This document shows positions 52,395 through 60,376 of a stretch of 64,000 bases of DNA, piece after piece. Below the pieces are notes generated by a model that saw nothing but the letters and a program-made list of their open reading frames with translations, was not told the DNA's origin and searched no databases. Made by a program: the position numbers and the translations under genes. Within the stretch, counting starts at the first letter, position 1. Each line of letters begins with the position of its first letter. Source of the DNA: Candidatus Saccharimonadota bacterium (GTDB lineage: Bacteria > Patescibacteriota > Saccharimonadia > Saccharimonadales > Saccharimonadaceae); NCBI GenBank assembly GCA_017431955.1, contig JAFRKC010000005.1:169954-233953 (forward strand), read 5' to 3'.

Positions 52395-52409
52395 CTTTGT
52401 CTTACCAGA

Positions 52410-52958
52410 TTATTGAAGTTGTTTAACCTGAAGAGCATCAAGCTCAACAGGGGTTTCACGGCCGAACATCGAGACCATAACCTTGAGTTTACCCTTGGCT
52501 GGGTCAATTTCGGAAATTGCACCGTCAAAGCCCTTGAATGGGCCGTCGGTGATAGAGACAATCTCGCCAATTTCGTAGTTGACAGAGTATTTTGGATCTT
52601 CGGCGCCCATGCGTTTTTTGATCTTAGCAATTTCCTTTTCGGAAACCGGAGAAGGCTGAGTACCGGTGCCGACGAAACCAGTTACGCCTGGGGTGTTGCG
52701 GATAATATACCAAGTTTCATCAGAGAGCTTCATCTCGACCAAAACATAGCCTTGGAAGATCTTCTTGTCGACAACTTTGCGCTTGCCATTCTTGATTTCG
52801 ATTTGCTTTTCTTTTGGTACGATAGCGTCAAAGATTTTATCGGCTAGGTCAATAGTGTTGATGCGCTGCTTAATAGAATCAGCAACCTTATCTTCGTAAC
52901 CACTATAGGTGCTGATTGCGTACCATGCTCTAGCGTCGTTGTAACGATTTACTGCCAT
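52410..52958 (-). CDS. nusG: Transcription termination/antitermination factor NusG
   Basis: Binds RNA polymerase and couples it to Rho or the ribosome. The 182-residue product has the NGN domain (ARAWYAISTYSGYEDKV, then FQGYVLVEMKLSDETWYIIRNTPGVTGFVG) and a C-terminal KOW domain (EIGEIVSITDGPFKGFDGAISEID). Shine-Dalgarno AAGGAGG before the ATG. Follows secE by 9 bases, the standard order. Confidence 0.97.
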   Translation of the reverse strand: MAVNRYNDARAWYAISTYSGYEDKVADSIKQRINTIDLADKIFDAIVPKEKQIEIKNGKRKVVDKKIFQGYVLVEMKLSDETWYIIRNTPGVTGFVGTGTQPSPVSEKEIAKIKKRMGAEDPKYSVNYEIGEIVSITDGPFKGFDGAISEIDPAKGKLKVMVSMFGRETPVELDALQVKQLQ

Positions 52959-52967
52959 GTGCCCTCC

Positions 52968-53363
52968 TTATTTTAAGAAATTATTAAATATTAATGTTAA
53001 TAGTGCGTCCATAAGAGTGATGAATGCGATGAAAATAGCTGTGTAGACGATGACTGCAATGACCATTTTCCAGGTGGTTTTGCGGTTTGGCCAGCGGACT
53101 TGGCGAATTTCGCGCCAAGAATCTCTAATATAACGACCAAGTGCACAGAATGGACGGAAAAGAATAAATGGTTTTTTGCCAGATTTTTTCTTCTTAGCTC
53201 TTTTTTCAGCTTTTTTGGCTTTTTTGTCGGCCTTTTTTGCGTTTTTGGTAGCTTTTTTATCTTCAATTACGACCTTTTTGCGCGTAATAACAGGTTGGTC
53301 TGAAGTTTTTTCGACGCTTTTGTGGTCGCCTGCTTTGATGCGGGTAATTTTTGCTTTGGCCAT
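52968..53363 (-). CDS. secE: Preprotein translocase subunit SecE with basic N-terminal extension
   Basis: Clamp subunit of the SecYEG channel. The 131-residue product has the SecE core at its C-terminus: amphipathic helix SWREIRQVRWPNRKTTWK and one transmembrane helix (about residues 103-125). The first 65 residues are an extension, strongly Lys-rich from about residue 28 on, longer than the 60-residue single-TM SecE of Gram-positives. Shine-Dalgarno AAAGGAG before the ATG. Cotranscribed with nusG. Confidence 0.93.
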   Translation of the reverse strand: MAKAKITRIKAGDHKSVEKTSDQPVITRKKVVIEDKKATKNAKKADKKAKKAEKRAKKKKSGKKPFILFRPFCALGRYIRDSWREIRQVRWPNRKTTWKMVIAVIVYTAIFIAFITLMDALLTLIFNNFLK

Positions 53364-53384
53364 ATGCTCCTTTGCTATTAAAAA

Positions 53385-53417
53385 AAGTCTGTTACCAGAC
53401 TTGTCAAGTCTATTATA
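53385..53417 (-). promoter_or_regulatory. secE promoter -10 followed immediately by a terminator-like hairpin
   Basis: TGC-TATAAT (-10 at 53412-53417) gives a transcript start at about 53404-53405. The hairpin AAGTCTG / CAGACTT (53385-53391 with 53396-53402) followed by a run of T begins only 2-3 bases later. It probably ends the sortase transcript; an attenuator role for secE is possible. Confidence 0.6.
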
Positions 53418-53439
53418 GCACTAGTGTCAAAAAAGTAAA

Positions 53440-54285
53440 CTATTTTTCGGAATATTTGATGAGCTTGGCATGCACGACTAGTTTTTCGTTGTCATTGTAG
53501 CAGGTTGAGAGAGTGAGTACACGGTCGGATGCCGAAACGGTGGTGCCAAAACTAATATTGCTACGTCCGGCAATCATGTTGAGCCAATCTTGATATTCGC
53601 TATCGGTGGTGAAGTTGACCTTGATGTAGTCGTTGGTGGTAGGGATACGGTAAATGCTGAAGATTTGCCAGAGGCTGTTGTAAGATTCGGTAGAGATTTT
53701 AATAACGTGATTTTCGGTGTTGCTATACCAGGAGCTTTTGAGAGTACCATGGAGCGAGCCAAACATGGTGCCGTCTAGCCTGCCGTGGGCGTAAATAATG
53801 TTGTTTTTATCGCTGAGAGAGCCGTTGTTGCGGTAATCTAAAAACACCCAGCCCGCATCGTTGATGGTTTTCTTGAATGAATGAGTTAGATAATATTTAT
53901 TATCGCCAGATTGAACAAACGGATAGTTAACGTTGGTGCCTGGAACCTGGATCCAGCCAACTGTATCAGAGTTAGTCTTTTTGAGATCGGCAAAATCTAC
54001 ATCTATCAGATTCATTTTTACGTACATCCAGTAAGGGTCATTTGGGTCTATGCCGTCACCGGTGGTTTCGCCGCCAGAATCCTGGTTGATTTCTACAGAA
54101 CTTTGCAAATCAGAGATTTCTTCATTGGTTTTTTCGGAATCTATTTTCCATTTGATGATGCCAATGGCACTATAAAGAGTAATACAAAAAGCGATAATAC
54201 AGAGTGGTAAGACTATAAAGTGAAAAGTTTTTTGATTGGTAAGAGATTTGTTGCTTTTTTTGGATGTTACTTTTTGCTTCGCCAT
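53440..54285 (-). CDS. Class B-like sortase
   Basis: Membrane transpeptidase that attaches proteins to the cell surface. The 281-residue product has an N-terminal signal anchor (about residues 23-45), a linker, and a sortase domain with VGWIQVPGTNVNYPFVQSGDN, YYLTHSFKK and VFLDYRNNG, typical of class B. Catalytic His is in IIYAHGR (about 167) and Cys in LTLSTCYND (about 259). The usual active-site Arg position (R-x-V-V after the Cys) holds Lys in NEKLVVHAKL. TAAAAT (54292-54297) ends 6 bases before the ATG. No substrate gene is adjacent. Confidence 0.88.
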   Translation of the reverse strand: MAKQKVTSKKSNKSLTNQKTFHFIVLPLCIIAFCITLYSAIGIIKWKIDSEKTNEEISDLQSSVEINQDSGGETTGDGIDPNDPYWMYVKMNLIDVDFADLKKTNSDTVGWIQVPGTNVNYPFVQSGDNKYYLTHSFKKTINDAGWVFLDYRNNGSLSDKNNIIYAHGRLDGTMFGSLHGTLKSSWYSNTENHVIKISTESYNSLWQIFSIYRIPTTNDYIKVNFTTDSEYQDWLNMIAGRSNISFGTTVSASDRVLTLSTCYNDNEKLVVHAKLIKYSEK

Positions 54286-54291
54286 AATTTT

Positions 54292-54297
54292 ATTTTA
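54292..54297 (-). promoter_or_regulatory. -10 box of the sortase gene
   Basis: TAAAAT ending 6 bases before the ATG at 54285; it lies just upstream of the phosphorylase gene end at 54300. Confidence 0.5.
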
Positions 54298-54299
54298 CA

Positions 54300-56039
54300 T
54301 TAAAATAGATATTCTAGATAATCTTTAAGCATACGCGTGCCAGAAACAATTGGGAGATAGGCCACAAGGCCTTTTTTGATGAGAAACTCAAGATCAAAAT
54401 CGTTATCCCAAGCTTCGGCCGCTTCTTCCATGCGGGCATAGAGAGATTTTACTTCTTCGGTTTCGTTTTCACCGGAGACGTTGAGATAAGAATCGCTTGG
54501 GGCGTCGGCTACGCCACCATCATGAGTACTGATGAGTAGACAGAGGTTAGCAATATCTTTCATCCAGGACGTACCGCAGGCTTCTAGTCCCACAATTGGA
54601 ATGTTGATTGAAATATTAGAACCTAGCGATAATGCCCGGGCAAGTTCTTCGTCGTAATCCGGGATATAGTGGACGTGAGTTTTGAGATATGGATCCTTAT
54701 CGACTATGGCGAGAAGATTTTTTAATTTTTCGGACATTCTGTTGTCGCCCTCATGGACGCGCCCAGCAAGGATGTAGTGAGCGTTGTGCTTTTCTAAAAT
54801 TTCGCGAATTTTTTGTGGGTTGGCAAAAGGTAGCCACGGGCGCTTGTAATCGACAAAGCGGCGTTTAAAGTCAAAAATCAGCTCACCAGATTCGAATTGA
54901 ACAATTTTGCCGTATTGGTTTGGACGGTGACTGAGGACGTGATTCAAAATGGCGCGGCCTTCGGCCTTTAACTTTTTGATATCTTCGACGTTAATTTTTT
55001 CGATTTCTGCTTGATAATCTTTGGTTGGTAGGCAGAATTTATCGAGGATATTTAACTCTTTGTAATAATTTACGGTGTCTGGTAGAGTCCAGGTCGGAAT
55101 GTCTATGCCGTTGGTGACAGCCTTGAATTTGACCTTATTGCCAGCGAGATCGCGATAATTAGCTACTCTGGCGTGCAATTTACTGACGCCCGAGCGAAGT
55201 TCAGCAATTTCGATGGTGACTTTAGACAGTTTAATGCGTTCATTTTCAAATTTGTCTTCGAGCCATTTGCGGACGGCTGGAGATTTGATGTTTGGAAAGA
55301 CAAAACGTTCGAATTGAGAAAGGTGAAATTCGGCTTCGGCGGCCTGGACTAAGGTGTGATTGGTATATAAGGTGTGCTTTCTGGTGTAGACAACGGCTTC
55401 ATAAAAATCCATGCCATTACTGGTGAGCTCGTCTAGCCTGGCCAGCGCCGCAAAGAAAGTAGCGACTTCGTTAAGCTGCATGATGGCTGGCTTTAACCCG
55501 AGCATCTTTAGAACTTGGTAGCCGCCAAAACCAAGAGAGATTTCTTGGTATAGACGGTGGTCGCCACCGGATTCGCCAGAATAAAGTTCGCCAAAATTTG
55601 GCTCGGTAATGCATAAAATTCTAGTTGAGCCCATGGTTTTTTCGACTACATCCAGAGTGCAAAGTTGCCCGCAACAGCGGATGTTGACAGTATCAACAAA
55701 GTTAAAACCAAAATCAGCATAACTAACCTTTTTGTGGGTGGAGCCGTTAACGCCGTGCTCGTAAGTTTGGTGGGATTCACTAGGGTAAAAAGGAGTAATT
55801 AAGGTGAGCGGAACGTTCATTTTTTCGGCTACACGACGAGTGTCGGCAGCAAGAATACCAAGGCCACCACCACCCCTGATGCCGTTTTGTTGATCGTATA
55901 ATTCAATCGTCCAATAAGTATACGGACGCTCTGGTGAGAGCGACTTAGTAAGATTAGTTCTATTAATTGCAGCATAGAACTCTTCGACGTCTTCAATATT
56001 TTCTAGGCGGTGATATTTGTTGGAGTTTTGGTGTTCCAC
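54300..56039 (-). CDS. Alpha-glucan (glycogen/maltodextrin) phosphorylase, short type
   Basis: GT35-family PLP enzyme releasing glucose 1-phosphate from alpha-1,4-glucans. The 579-residue product lacks the long N-terminal extension of classical 800-residue enzymes, as in the short archaeal/bacterial type. It has GGGGLGILAADTRRVAEKM at the sugar-phosphate site, LNEVATFFAALA, AVTNGIDIPTW, and the PLP-lysine region EACGTSWMKDIAN, then LISTHDGGVADA. Start is GTG at 56039, with AAGGAAA upstream. Indicates use of stored or host-derived glucans. Confidence 0.87.
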   Translation of the reverse strand: MEHQNSNKYHRLENIEDVEEFYAAINRTNLTKSLSPERPYTYWTIELYDQQNGIRGGGGLGILAADTRRVAEKMNVPLTLITPFYPSESHQTYEHGVNGSTHKKVSYADFGFNFVDTVNIRCCGQLCTLDVVEKTMGSTRILCITEPNFGELYSGESGGDHRLYQEISLGFGGYQVLKMLGLKPAIMQLNEVATFFAALARLDELTSNGMDFYEAVVYTRKHTLYTNHTLVQAAEAEFHLSQFERFVFPNIKSPAVRKWLEDKFENERIKLSKVTIEIAELRSGVSKLHARVANYRDLAGNKVKFKAVTNGIDIPTWTLPDTVNYYKELNILDKFCLPTKDYQAEIEKINVEDIKKLKAEGRAILNHVLSHRPNQYGKIVQFESGELIFDFKRRFVDYKRPWLPFANPQKIREILEKHNAHYILAGRVHEGDNRMSEKLKNLLAIVDKDPYLKTHVHYIPDYDEELARALSLGSNISINIPIVGLEACGTSWMKDIANLCLLISTHDGGVADAPSDSYLNVSGENETEEVKSLYARMEEAAEAWDNDFDLEFLIKKGLVAYLPIVSGTRMLKDYLEYLF

Positions 56040-56138
56040 CCTATTTTCCTTATGTTTGTTACTATTTAAGTATAACAGTTTTTAGTAAAAAGAAAACACT
56101 TTAGTTTTTGGCTAAAATGTGGTAGAATTGTGTAAGTT

Positions 56139-56213
56139 TAGGGCGTCGCCAAGTGGTAAGGCAGTGGGTTCTGGTCCCACCATTCGAGGGTTCGAATCCT
56201 TCCGCCCTAGCCA
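56139..56213 (+). tRNA. tRNA-Gln (anticodon CTG)
   Basis: Complete cloverleaf: acceptor TAGGGCG / CGCCCTA, D-arm GCC...GGC, anticodon stem GTGGG / CCCAC with loop TTCTGGT giving anticodon CTG, T-arm GAGGG-TTCGAAT-CCTTC, discriminator G and an encoded CCA. U1-A72 and G73 are tRNA-Gln identity features. With gatCAB present it may be charged by the Glu-tRNA(Gln) transamidation route. A weak TAGAAT (56123-56128) lies upstream. Confidence 0.95.
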
Positions 56214-56228
56214 TGAGAATGAGTATAA

Positions 56229-56256
56229 AAAATCCCGCGGAAGGCGGGACTTTTTG
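56229..56256. terminator. Terminator between tRNA-Gln and the YfiH-family gene
   Basis: TCCCGC / GCGGGA stem with loop GGAAG, A run before and T run after; able to act on both strands. Confidence 0.85.
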
Positions 56257-57300
56257 TTAGAACTTCTTCACGATTAACAGATTCTGGGGATTAGTGGGCC
56301 CTAGTTTCTGCTCAACCGGTTTGCCGGTCCTTTGATTGTACTTGTTGGCTGAGAGAATTTGGGTGTCGGATTTGACTGTGGCTGTGCGCGATAGACGTTT
56401 GGAGTAAAAATAGACATCATCGGTGGTATAAGGCAAGACGTCAATATTGTCTTGGGTGATACCGTTATTTTTGAGCAGCTCAACCACGGCTCTTTGAATG
56501 TCTACATAATGTTCCCAAAGCTCAATATCTTCATAGACGCAGTCTCTGAGTCCGGCTTTAGCAAAGGCTTGAGCAACGTCCGGGCCAACTTTAAAGGACT
56601 GTTGACTGATTGATGGGTAAAGTACAGCTTGAATATTCTTTGCTTTAGATCCGAATTCAGTCTCCATTCGATAAATCATCTCCTCAACGATGTTTGGTTT
56701 GCAGAGAGAATAATTTTCGCCTTTGCCGATTAGGTTACGCCACTGGGCATGGAATATGCCAACGGCGCCCATGGCCGGATCTTCTAGTTTTGCTAAAACA
56801 CAGTCTGCCGAATAACCAATTAGCGTGGTTCTGGACACGTTGGTGATGATACCGTCGCATATGAGCTGTGAATCCCTATTAAAGAGTTCATACTCTTCTT
56901 TGGGGATAAAGTTGTCGTACGCATCGGCGTAGTGGATGCCGTCTTCCGTGGCTAGAGCTACGCGATTAGTCGCGTGGCGAAGGTCACAAGAGTAGGCTTG
57001 TCGGGTTCTGAGAGTGCCCAGAAGTAGTTTGGTGTTTCCGATTTCACATTGAGCCGTTGGCATAGCCTCTTTATAGAGGTTAAAACCAACCTGGCTGATG
57101 ATATAGGAATGACCTATATATGAGCGCATAATGTTGGTGGGAAACGTAGTTCTGGACTTATTGGTTTCTTGTTGAAAAACTCTTAAGAACACGCCTGAGG
57201 TATCATCTAGATAAGATGGGATGCTGATAGGAGTCGGGATATCTGTACCGAGATCAAGCCAGCAGGATTCTACTGGGGCCTTAGAATAAGAGTAGCCCAT
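56257..57300 (-). CDS. YfiH/LACC1-family protein (multicopper polyphenol oxidase fold, purine nucleoside enzyme)
   Basis: 347 residues from the ATG at 57300 (MGYSYSK, after GGAGG). Family motifs: GYSADCVLAKLEDP (TADC in homologues), IFHAQWRNLIGKG (HAGWRG, with Gln for Gly), LYPSISQQSFKVGPDV and the C-terminal YTTDDVYFYSKRLS. The Cys and two His ligands of the active site appear kept. Homologues act on purine nucleosides (phosphorolysis, deamination). The N-terminal 100 residues are an extra segment. A private TTGACA-17-TATAAT promoter and structured leader precede it; base usage differs from neighbours. Confidence 0.8.
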   Translation of the reverse strand: MGYSYSKAPVESCWLDLGTDIPTPISIPSYLDDTSGVFLRVFQQETNKSRTTFPTNIMRSYIGHSYIISQVGFNLYKEAMPTAQCEIGNTKLLLGTLRTRQAYSCDLRHATNRVALATEDGIHYADAYDNFIPKEEYELFNRDSQLICDGIITNVSRTTLIGYSADCVLAKLEDPAMGAVGIFHAQWRNLIGKGENYSLCKPNIVEEMIYRMETEFGSKAKNIQAVLYPSISQQSFKVGPDVAQAFAKAGLRDCVYEDIELWEHYVDIQRAVVELLKNNGITQDNIDVLPYTTDDVYFYSKRLSRTATVKSDTQILSANKYNQRTGKPVEQKLGPTNPQNLLIVKKF

Positions 57301-57402
57301 AAAAACCTCCACACCTTGTAGATTTCAGCTAAAGGGGTAAATCGCAAAAAAGCTGTTAAGGTGCTATCCTTTTATTATACCACTGATTGTCTAAAATGTC
57401 AA
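57301..57402 (-). promoter_or_regulatory. Promoter and foldable leader of the YfiH-family gene
   Basis: TTGACA (57397-57402), 17-base spacer, TATAAT (57374-57379). The leader of about 67 bases can form CACCTT/AAGGTG enclosing CAGCT/AGCTG, with the Shine-Dalgarno GGAGG just outside. Confidence 0.6.
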
Positions 57403-58067
57403 TGCTTATTCTTTATTTTATCTGATTTTACTGGGGTGAGAAATAGGTTATAGATTGAGACCAATGCTGCGGAAATTAAGATACCGCCCAGAATATCGGT
57501 GATCCAATGTACCCCTGATAGCATTCTGCCGACTACGGTGAAAGAAGCCAAAAACATGGCTGCAATACTGATAATTTTGGCGAATTTACTGTTAGCGAAT
57601 GTGCCTTTGTTGAGTAAGATAACGCCCCCAGCGATACAGAGAGCAAACAGAGTATGGGAAGATGGGTAGGATGGCTCTAGTTCGCCATCTAAAATAACTG
57701 GACGGAAATTGAGGGCGAGTTTATCGAATAACACATAGACTGCTAGCATGGCTAAAATAAGCGCACCAAAACAGATAATGCCACGATCTACCTTGAAAAA
57801 ACTTTTTCTTTTGACGAGTTGGGCTAGACCTAAAATTGCATAAACCAGGACAAAACCAAATAGAAGATAGCCTAGAATTTCGGTGATTTTATACAAAGTT
57901 TCGTTAAAGCCAAATCCTTGATGAACAGCTAAATTCCAAGTGGCAAAACCCACCGCAGAAGATTCTGGACCAATTGGTTTTACATCGATATTTTTTGTTA
58001 AAATGGTGAAAATTACTGCCAAAATTGAGAAGAATATGGCGTAAAATAAGTTCTTTTTTCTTTGCAT
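57399..58067 (-). CDS. PAP2-family membrane phosphatase
   Basis: 222-residue protein with about six hydrophobic helices. Acid-phosphatase motifs: KLALNFRP (motif 1), PSYPSSHTL (motif 2) and GRMLSGVHWITD (motif 3), all on the same membrane face. Likely a lipid phosphatase, for example undecaprenyl-diphosphate or phosphatidic-acid phosphatase, serving cell-wall or lipid recycling. Substrate not assignable. No Shine-Dalgarno site; A+T-rich -10 candidates lie 9-11 bases upstream. Confidence 0.88.
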   Translation of the reverse strand: MQRKKNLFYAIFFSILAVIFTILTKNIDVKPIGPESSAVGFATWNLAVHQGFGFNETLYKITEILGYLLFGFVLVYAILGLAQLVKRKSFFKVDRGIICFGALILAMLAVYVLFDKLALNFRPVILDGELEPSYPSSHTLFALCIAGGVILLNKGTFANSKFAKIISIAAMFLASFTVVGRMLSGVHWITDILGGILISAALVSIYNLFLTPVKSDKIKNKH

Positions 58068-58125
58068 AACAAAACTATATTATCATAAACGGGATCAAAA
58101 GAGTACTAGAAATCGTTTTTAATGA

Positions 58126-58131
58126 TATAAT
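58126..58131 (+). promoter_or_regulatory. Extended -10 box of the 58140 gene
   Basis: TATAAT preceded by TGA. It ends 2 bases before the ATG at 58134 and 8 bases before the ATG at 58140. Confidence 0.6.
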
Positions 58132-58139
58132 ACATGCAT

Positions 58140-59297
58140 ATGAGAGAGGATTTTAATTACATTGGCAAAAATATTTACGTCGATACAGCCTGCCAGTCTT
58201 TAAGACCAAAGACCGTGATCGATGCTTTAAATGAGTATTACACCAAGTTTAACTCTTGTGGCGAGCGCGTAAAATATCCTTGGGGCGTAAAAACTGAGCA
58301 AAAAGTAGATGAAACGCGTACAAAAGTCCTGAAGTACCTTAAACTTAGCACCAAAGATTATTTCGTATCATTCACATTAAATACTACTTATGGTATTAAC
58401 TTACTCTTGAACCAAATTGATGCCTCAAAATTTAGCAGAGTGATCACAAGCGACATCGAGCATAATTCCCCGTTCCTCTCTACAATGACTTTTGCCGAGA
58501 AAAATGATCTTCCGCGCGAGGTCATAACTAGAGACGACACCGGTACATTCCCACTCGAGATAGATTTTGATAGGGCTCTGGTGGTGGTAAACTGTGTGTC
58601 TAATATTGATGGTAGAAAGTTGTCTAATTTAAACGACTTAGTCAAAAGAGTACATAAAGAACACGGAATTATTATTGTCGATGCCGCGCAGGCAATGGCT
58701 CATAACGTAGATGTTTTGCGCAAGGTTCAGGCCGACGCAATCTGTTTTTCGGCACACAAGATGTATGCGCCGTCTCTTGGTGTGATGGTGGTTAGAAAGG
58801 ATCTGCTTTCTAAAATTAATACAACGTTTATCGGTGGTGGCATGGTGGATGACGTAAATAAAAACGACTTTACGCCATCTTACGATAATCCAGATAAGTT
58901 CTACACTAAATTTGAATCTGGTCTGCAAGCTTGGGGTGAGATTATCGCACTAGGTAGGGCGATTGATTGGCTAGAAAAGGTGCCAAAGAAAGCTAAGACG
59001 AAGTTTAATTCTTATTGTAAACAGCTGTTTGACTTTATGAAAAAACAGCCAAAAATCCATCTTATTAATAGTACTCCTAGCCCAGTGATTTCATTCTATG
59101 TTGAAGGTATAGATTCGCATCTGTTTGGTGCAGCGTTGGCCGATGAAGGAATTATGGTGCGCACTGGTTATTTCTGTGTGCATTATTATCTTGATCACGT
59201 TAAAAAATATCCGCCACTAATTCGTATTTCGCTGGGGCTTCATAATAATCAGGCCGATATCGATAAAATTATTAAGGTGTTAAAGAAGGCTCTATAA
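58140..59297 (+). CDS. SufS/CsdA-like class V aminotransferase (probable cysteine desulfurase)
   Basis: About 385-residue PLP enzyme. PLP lysine in FSAHKMYAPSLG, preceded by DAAQAMAH, and a Cys in RTGYFCVHYY at the place of the SufS catalytic Cys (RTGHHC). It is distinct from the IscS at 2803-3963 and belongs to the SufS side of the family. No sufU or sufBCD genes are nearby; instead it is coupled by overlapping stop and start codons to a membrane thioredoxin-fold protein. ATG 58140 is preferred over 58134 by distance from the -10. Cysteine desulfuration is probable; selenocysteine or other substrates are possible. Confidence 0.85.
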   Translation: MREDFNYIGKNIYVDTACQSLRPKTVIDALNEYYTKFNSCGERVKYPWGVKTEQKVDETRTKVLKYLKLSTKDYFVSFTLNTTYGINLLLNQIDASKFSRVITSDIEHNSPFLSTMTFAEKNDLPREVITRDDTGTFPLEIDFDRALVVVNCVSNIDGRKLSNLNDLVKRVHKEHGIIIVDAAQAMAHNVDVLRKVQADAICFSAHKMYAPSLGVMVVRKDLLSKINTTFIGGGMVDDVNKNDFTPSYDNPDKFYTKFESGLQAWGEIIALGRAIDWLEKVPKKAKTKFNSYCKQLFDFMKKQPKIHLINSTPSPVISFYVEGIDSHLFGAALADEGIMVRTGYFCVHYYLDHVKKYPPLIRISLGLHNNQADIDKIIKVLKKAL

Positions 59298-60319
59298 TGG
59301 TTTGTATTGCAGCATTTATCATCCTTTGTATTATCAGTGTATTCGTAGCGATTCTTAGTATTTTCCGCCGCGACATCGGCCGTAAATACTGGAAGACTTT
59401 CAAAAAGGCCTGGGGCTGCGTTTGGAAAAAGGTTAGGCTCCAAAAATGTGAGACTAACTTTAAAGAAGACGTCAAAAACAGTATTTTAAAGAAGGTAGTG
59501 ATCAAAAAGCCAAGGCTAGTTAAGCCACTATCTATTGCAATTGAGGTGGCTTCGGTTTTAATTGTGTTCATAACAATCTGGTCTTTGGTGGCAGCCGTAA
59601 AAGCCGGGCTATCACTCTGGACACTTGGAACTTGCAATGTCACCAGTCCATCTTCTTGCGCGCTGGGCGCCGAAGCTTGTTCTACCGAAGAAAAGGATTT
59701 GAGCTGGTTCGAGGAATGGGGTGAGATCTTTGGTGCTATTCCAGACAGGCTAAAAACCTGGAACGCAGAAGAGTATACAGTGGAGCCAAAAGTTTATGTG
59801 GACGAATATAAAGAAGAGAATCCCCTGGCGCTAGATATTATTGATCCGGGCTGCTCAGCTTGTATGAATTCTTATCGCAACCAGCTTGAATCTGGATTCT
59901 TCGACGAAAACAACACTATTTTGATTGTTTATCCAATCGAGGCCGAAGATGGCTACAAATTTGTTAATTCTGGGCTCATTGCCCGCTATTTCTACGCCAC
60001 GGCTTTAGTGGAACCAGAGTTAGCTGTCAAAATTATTGATCGCATTTTCACAGAGCGAAACGAAGAAAAGGTTAATTATCAATCGGTCTTTAACAATGAA
60101 CTAGAGATTAACGAAGCCGAGAGACTAATTAAAGACTGGATTAAAGAATTTGGTCTAGAGGGTGAGAAATACGAAAAAGTTAAATCTTTAGCTTATTCTA
60201 GTGAGGTGGATGAAATTTTGGCTAAAATTAAGGATATCGTCGAAAACAAAGTACACGTTAAGGGCATTCCAACCATGCTTTATAGTGGCAAAAAACACTA
60301 TGGTTTATACAAAAAATAG
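59297..60319 (+). CDS. Membrane-anchored thioredoxin-fold protein with CSAC motif
   Basis: 340 residues: N-terminal transmembrane helix (about 2-24), a basic loop, a second helix (about 85-108), then an extracytoplasmic domain. That domain has GCSACMNSYRNQ (CxxC at about residue 196-199) and KGIPTMLYSGKKHYG with the cis-Pro, so it is a DsbA/thioredoxin-like oxidoreductase. Extra Cys residues (TCNVTSPSSC, ACSTE) lie between the second helix and the domain. Its start overlaps the stop of the desulfurase-like gene. The pairing suggests a redox or sulfur-transfer link (inference). Confidence 0.78.
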   Translation: MVCIAAFIILCIISVFVAILSIFRRDIGRKYWKTFKKAWGCVWKKVRLQKCETNFKEDVKNSILKKVVIKKPRLVKPLSIAIEVASVLIVFITIWSLVAAVKAGLSLWTLGTCNVTSPSSCALGAEACSTEEKDLSWFEEWGEIFGAIPDRLKTWNAEEYTVEPKVYVDEYKEENPLALDIIDPGCSACMNSYRNQLESGFFDENNTILIVYPIEAEDGYKFVNSGLIARYFYATALVEPELAVKIIDRIFTERNEEKVNYQSVFNNELEINEAERLIKDWIKEFGLEGEKYEKVKSLAYSSEVDEILAKIKDIVENKVHVKGIPTMLYSGKKHYGLYKK

Positions 60320-60323
60320 CATG

Positions 60324-60352
60324 AAAAAGCCCCAGACTAATCTGGGGTTTTT
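60324..60352 (+). terminator. Terminator of the 58140-60319 operon
   Basis: GCCCCAG / CTGGGG stem with loop ACTAAT, A run before and TTTTTCC after. Confidence 0.88.
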
Positions 60353-60376
60353 CCGCGTGGAACTTCGGTTATCTTA

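Noticed and set aside
53385-53412. Classic attenuator with mutually exclusive hairpins (AGACTT-GAC-AAGTCT versus AAGTCTG-GTAA-CAGACTT) before secE
   Set aside because: The first arm of the alternative hairpin lies upstream of the predicted transcription start, so only one hairpin would be in the secE mRNA.
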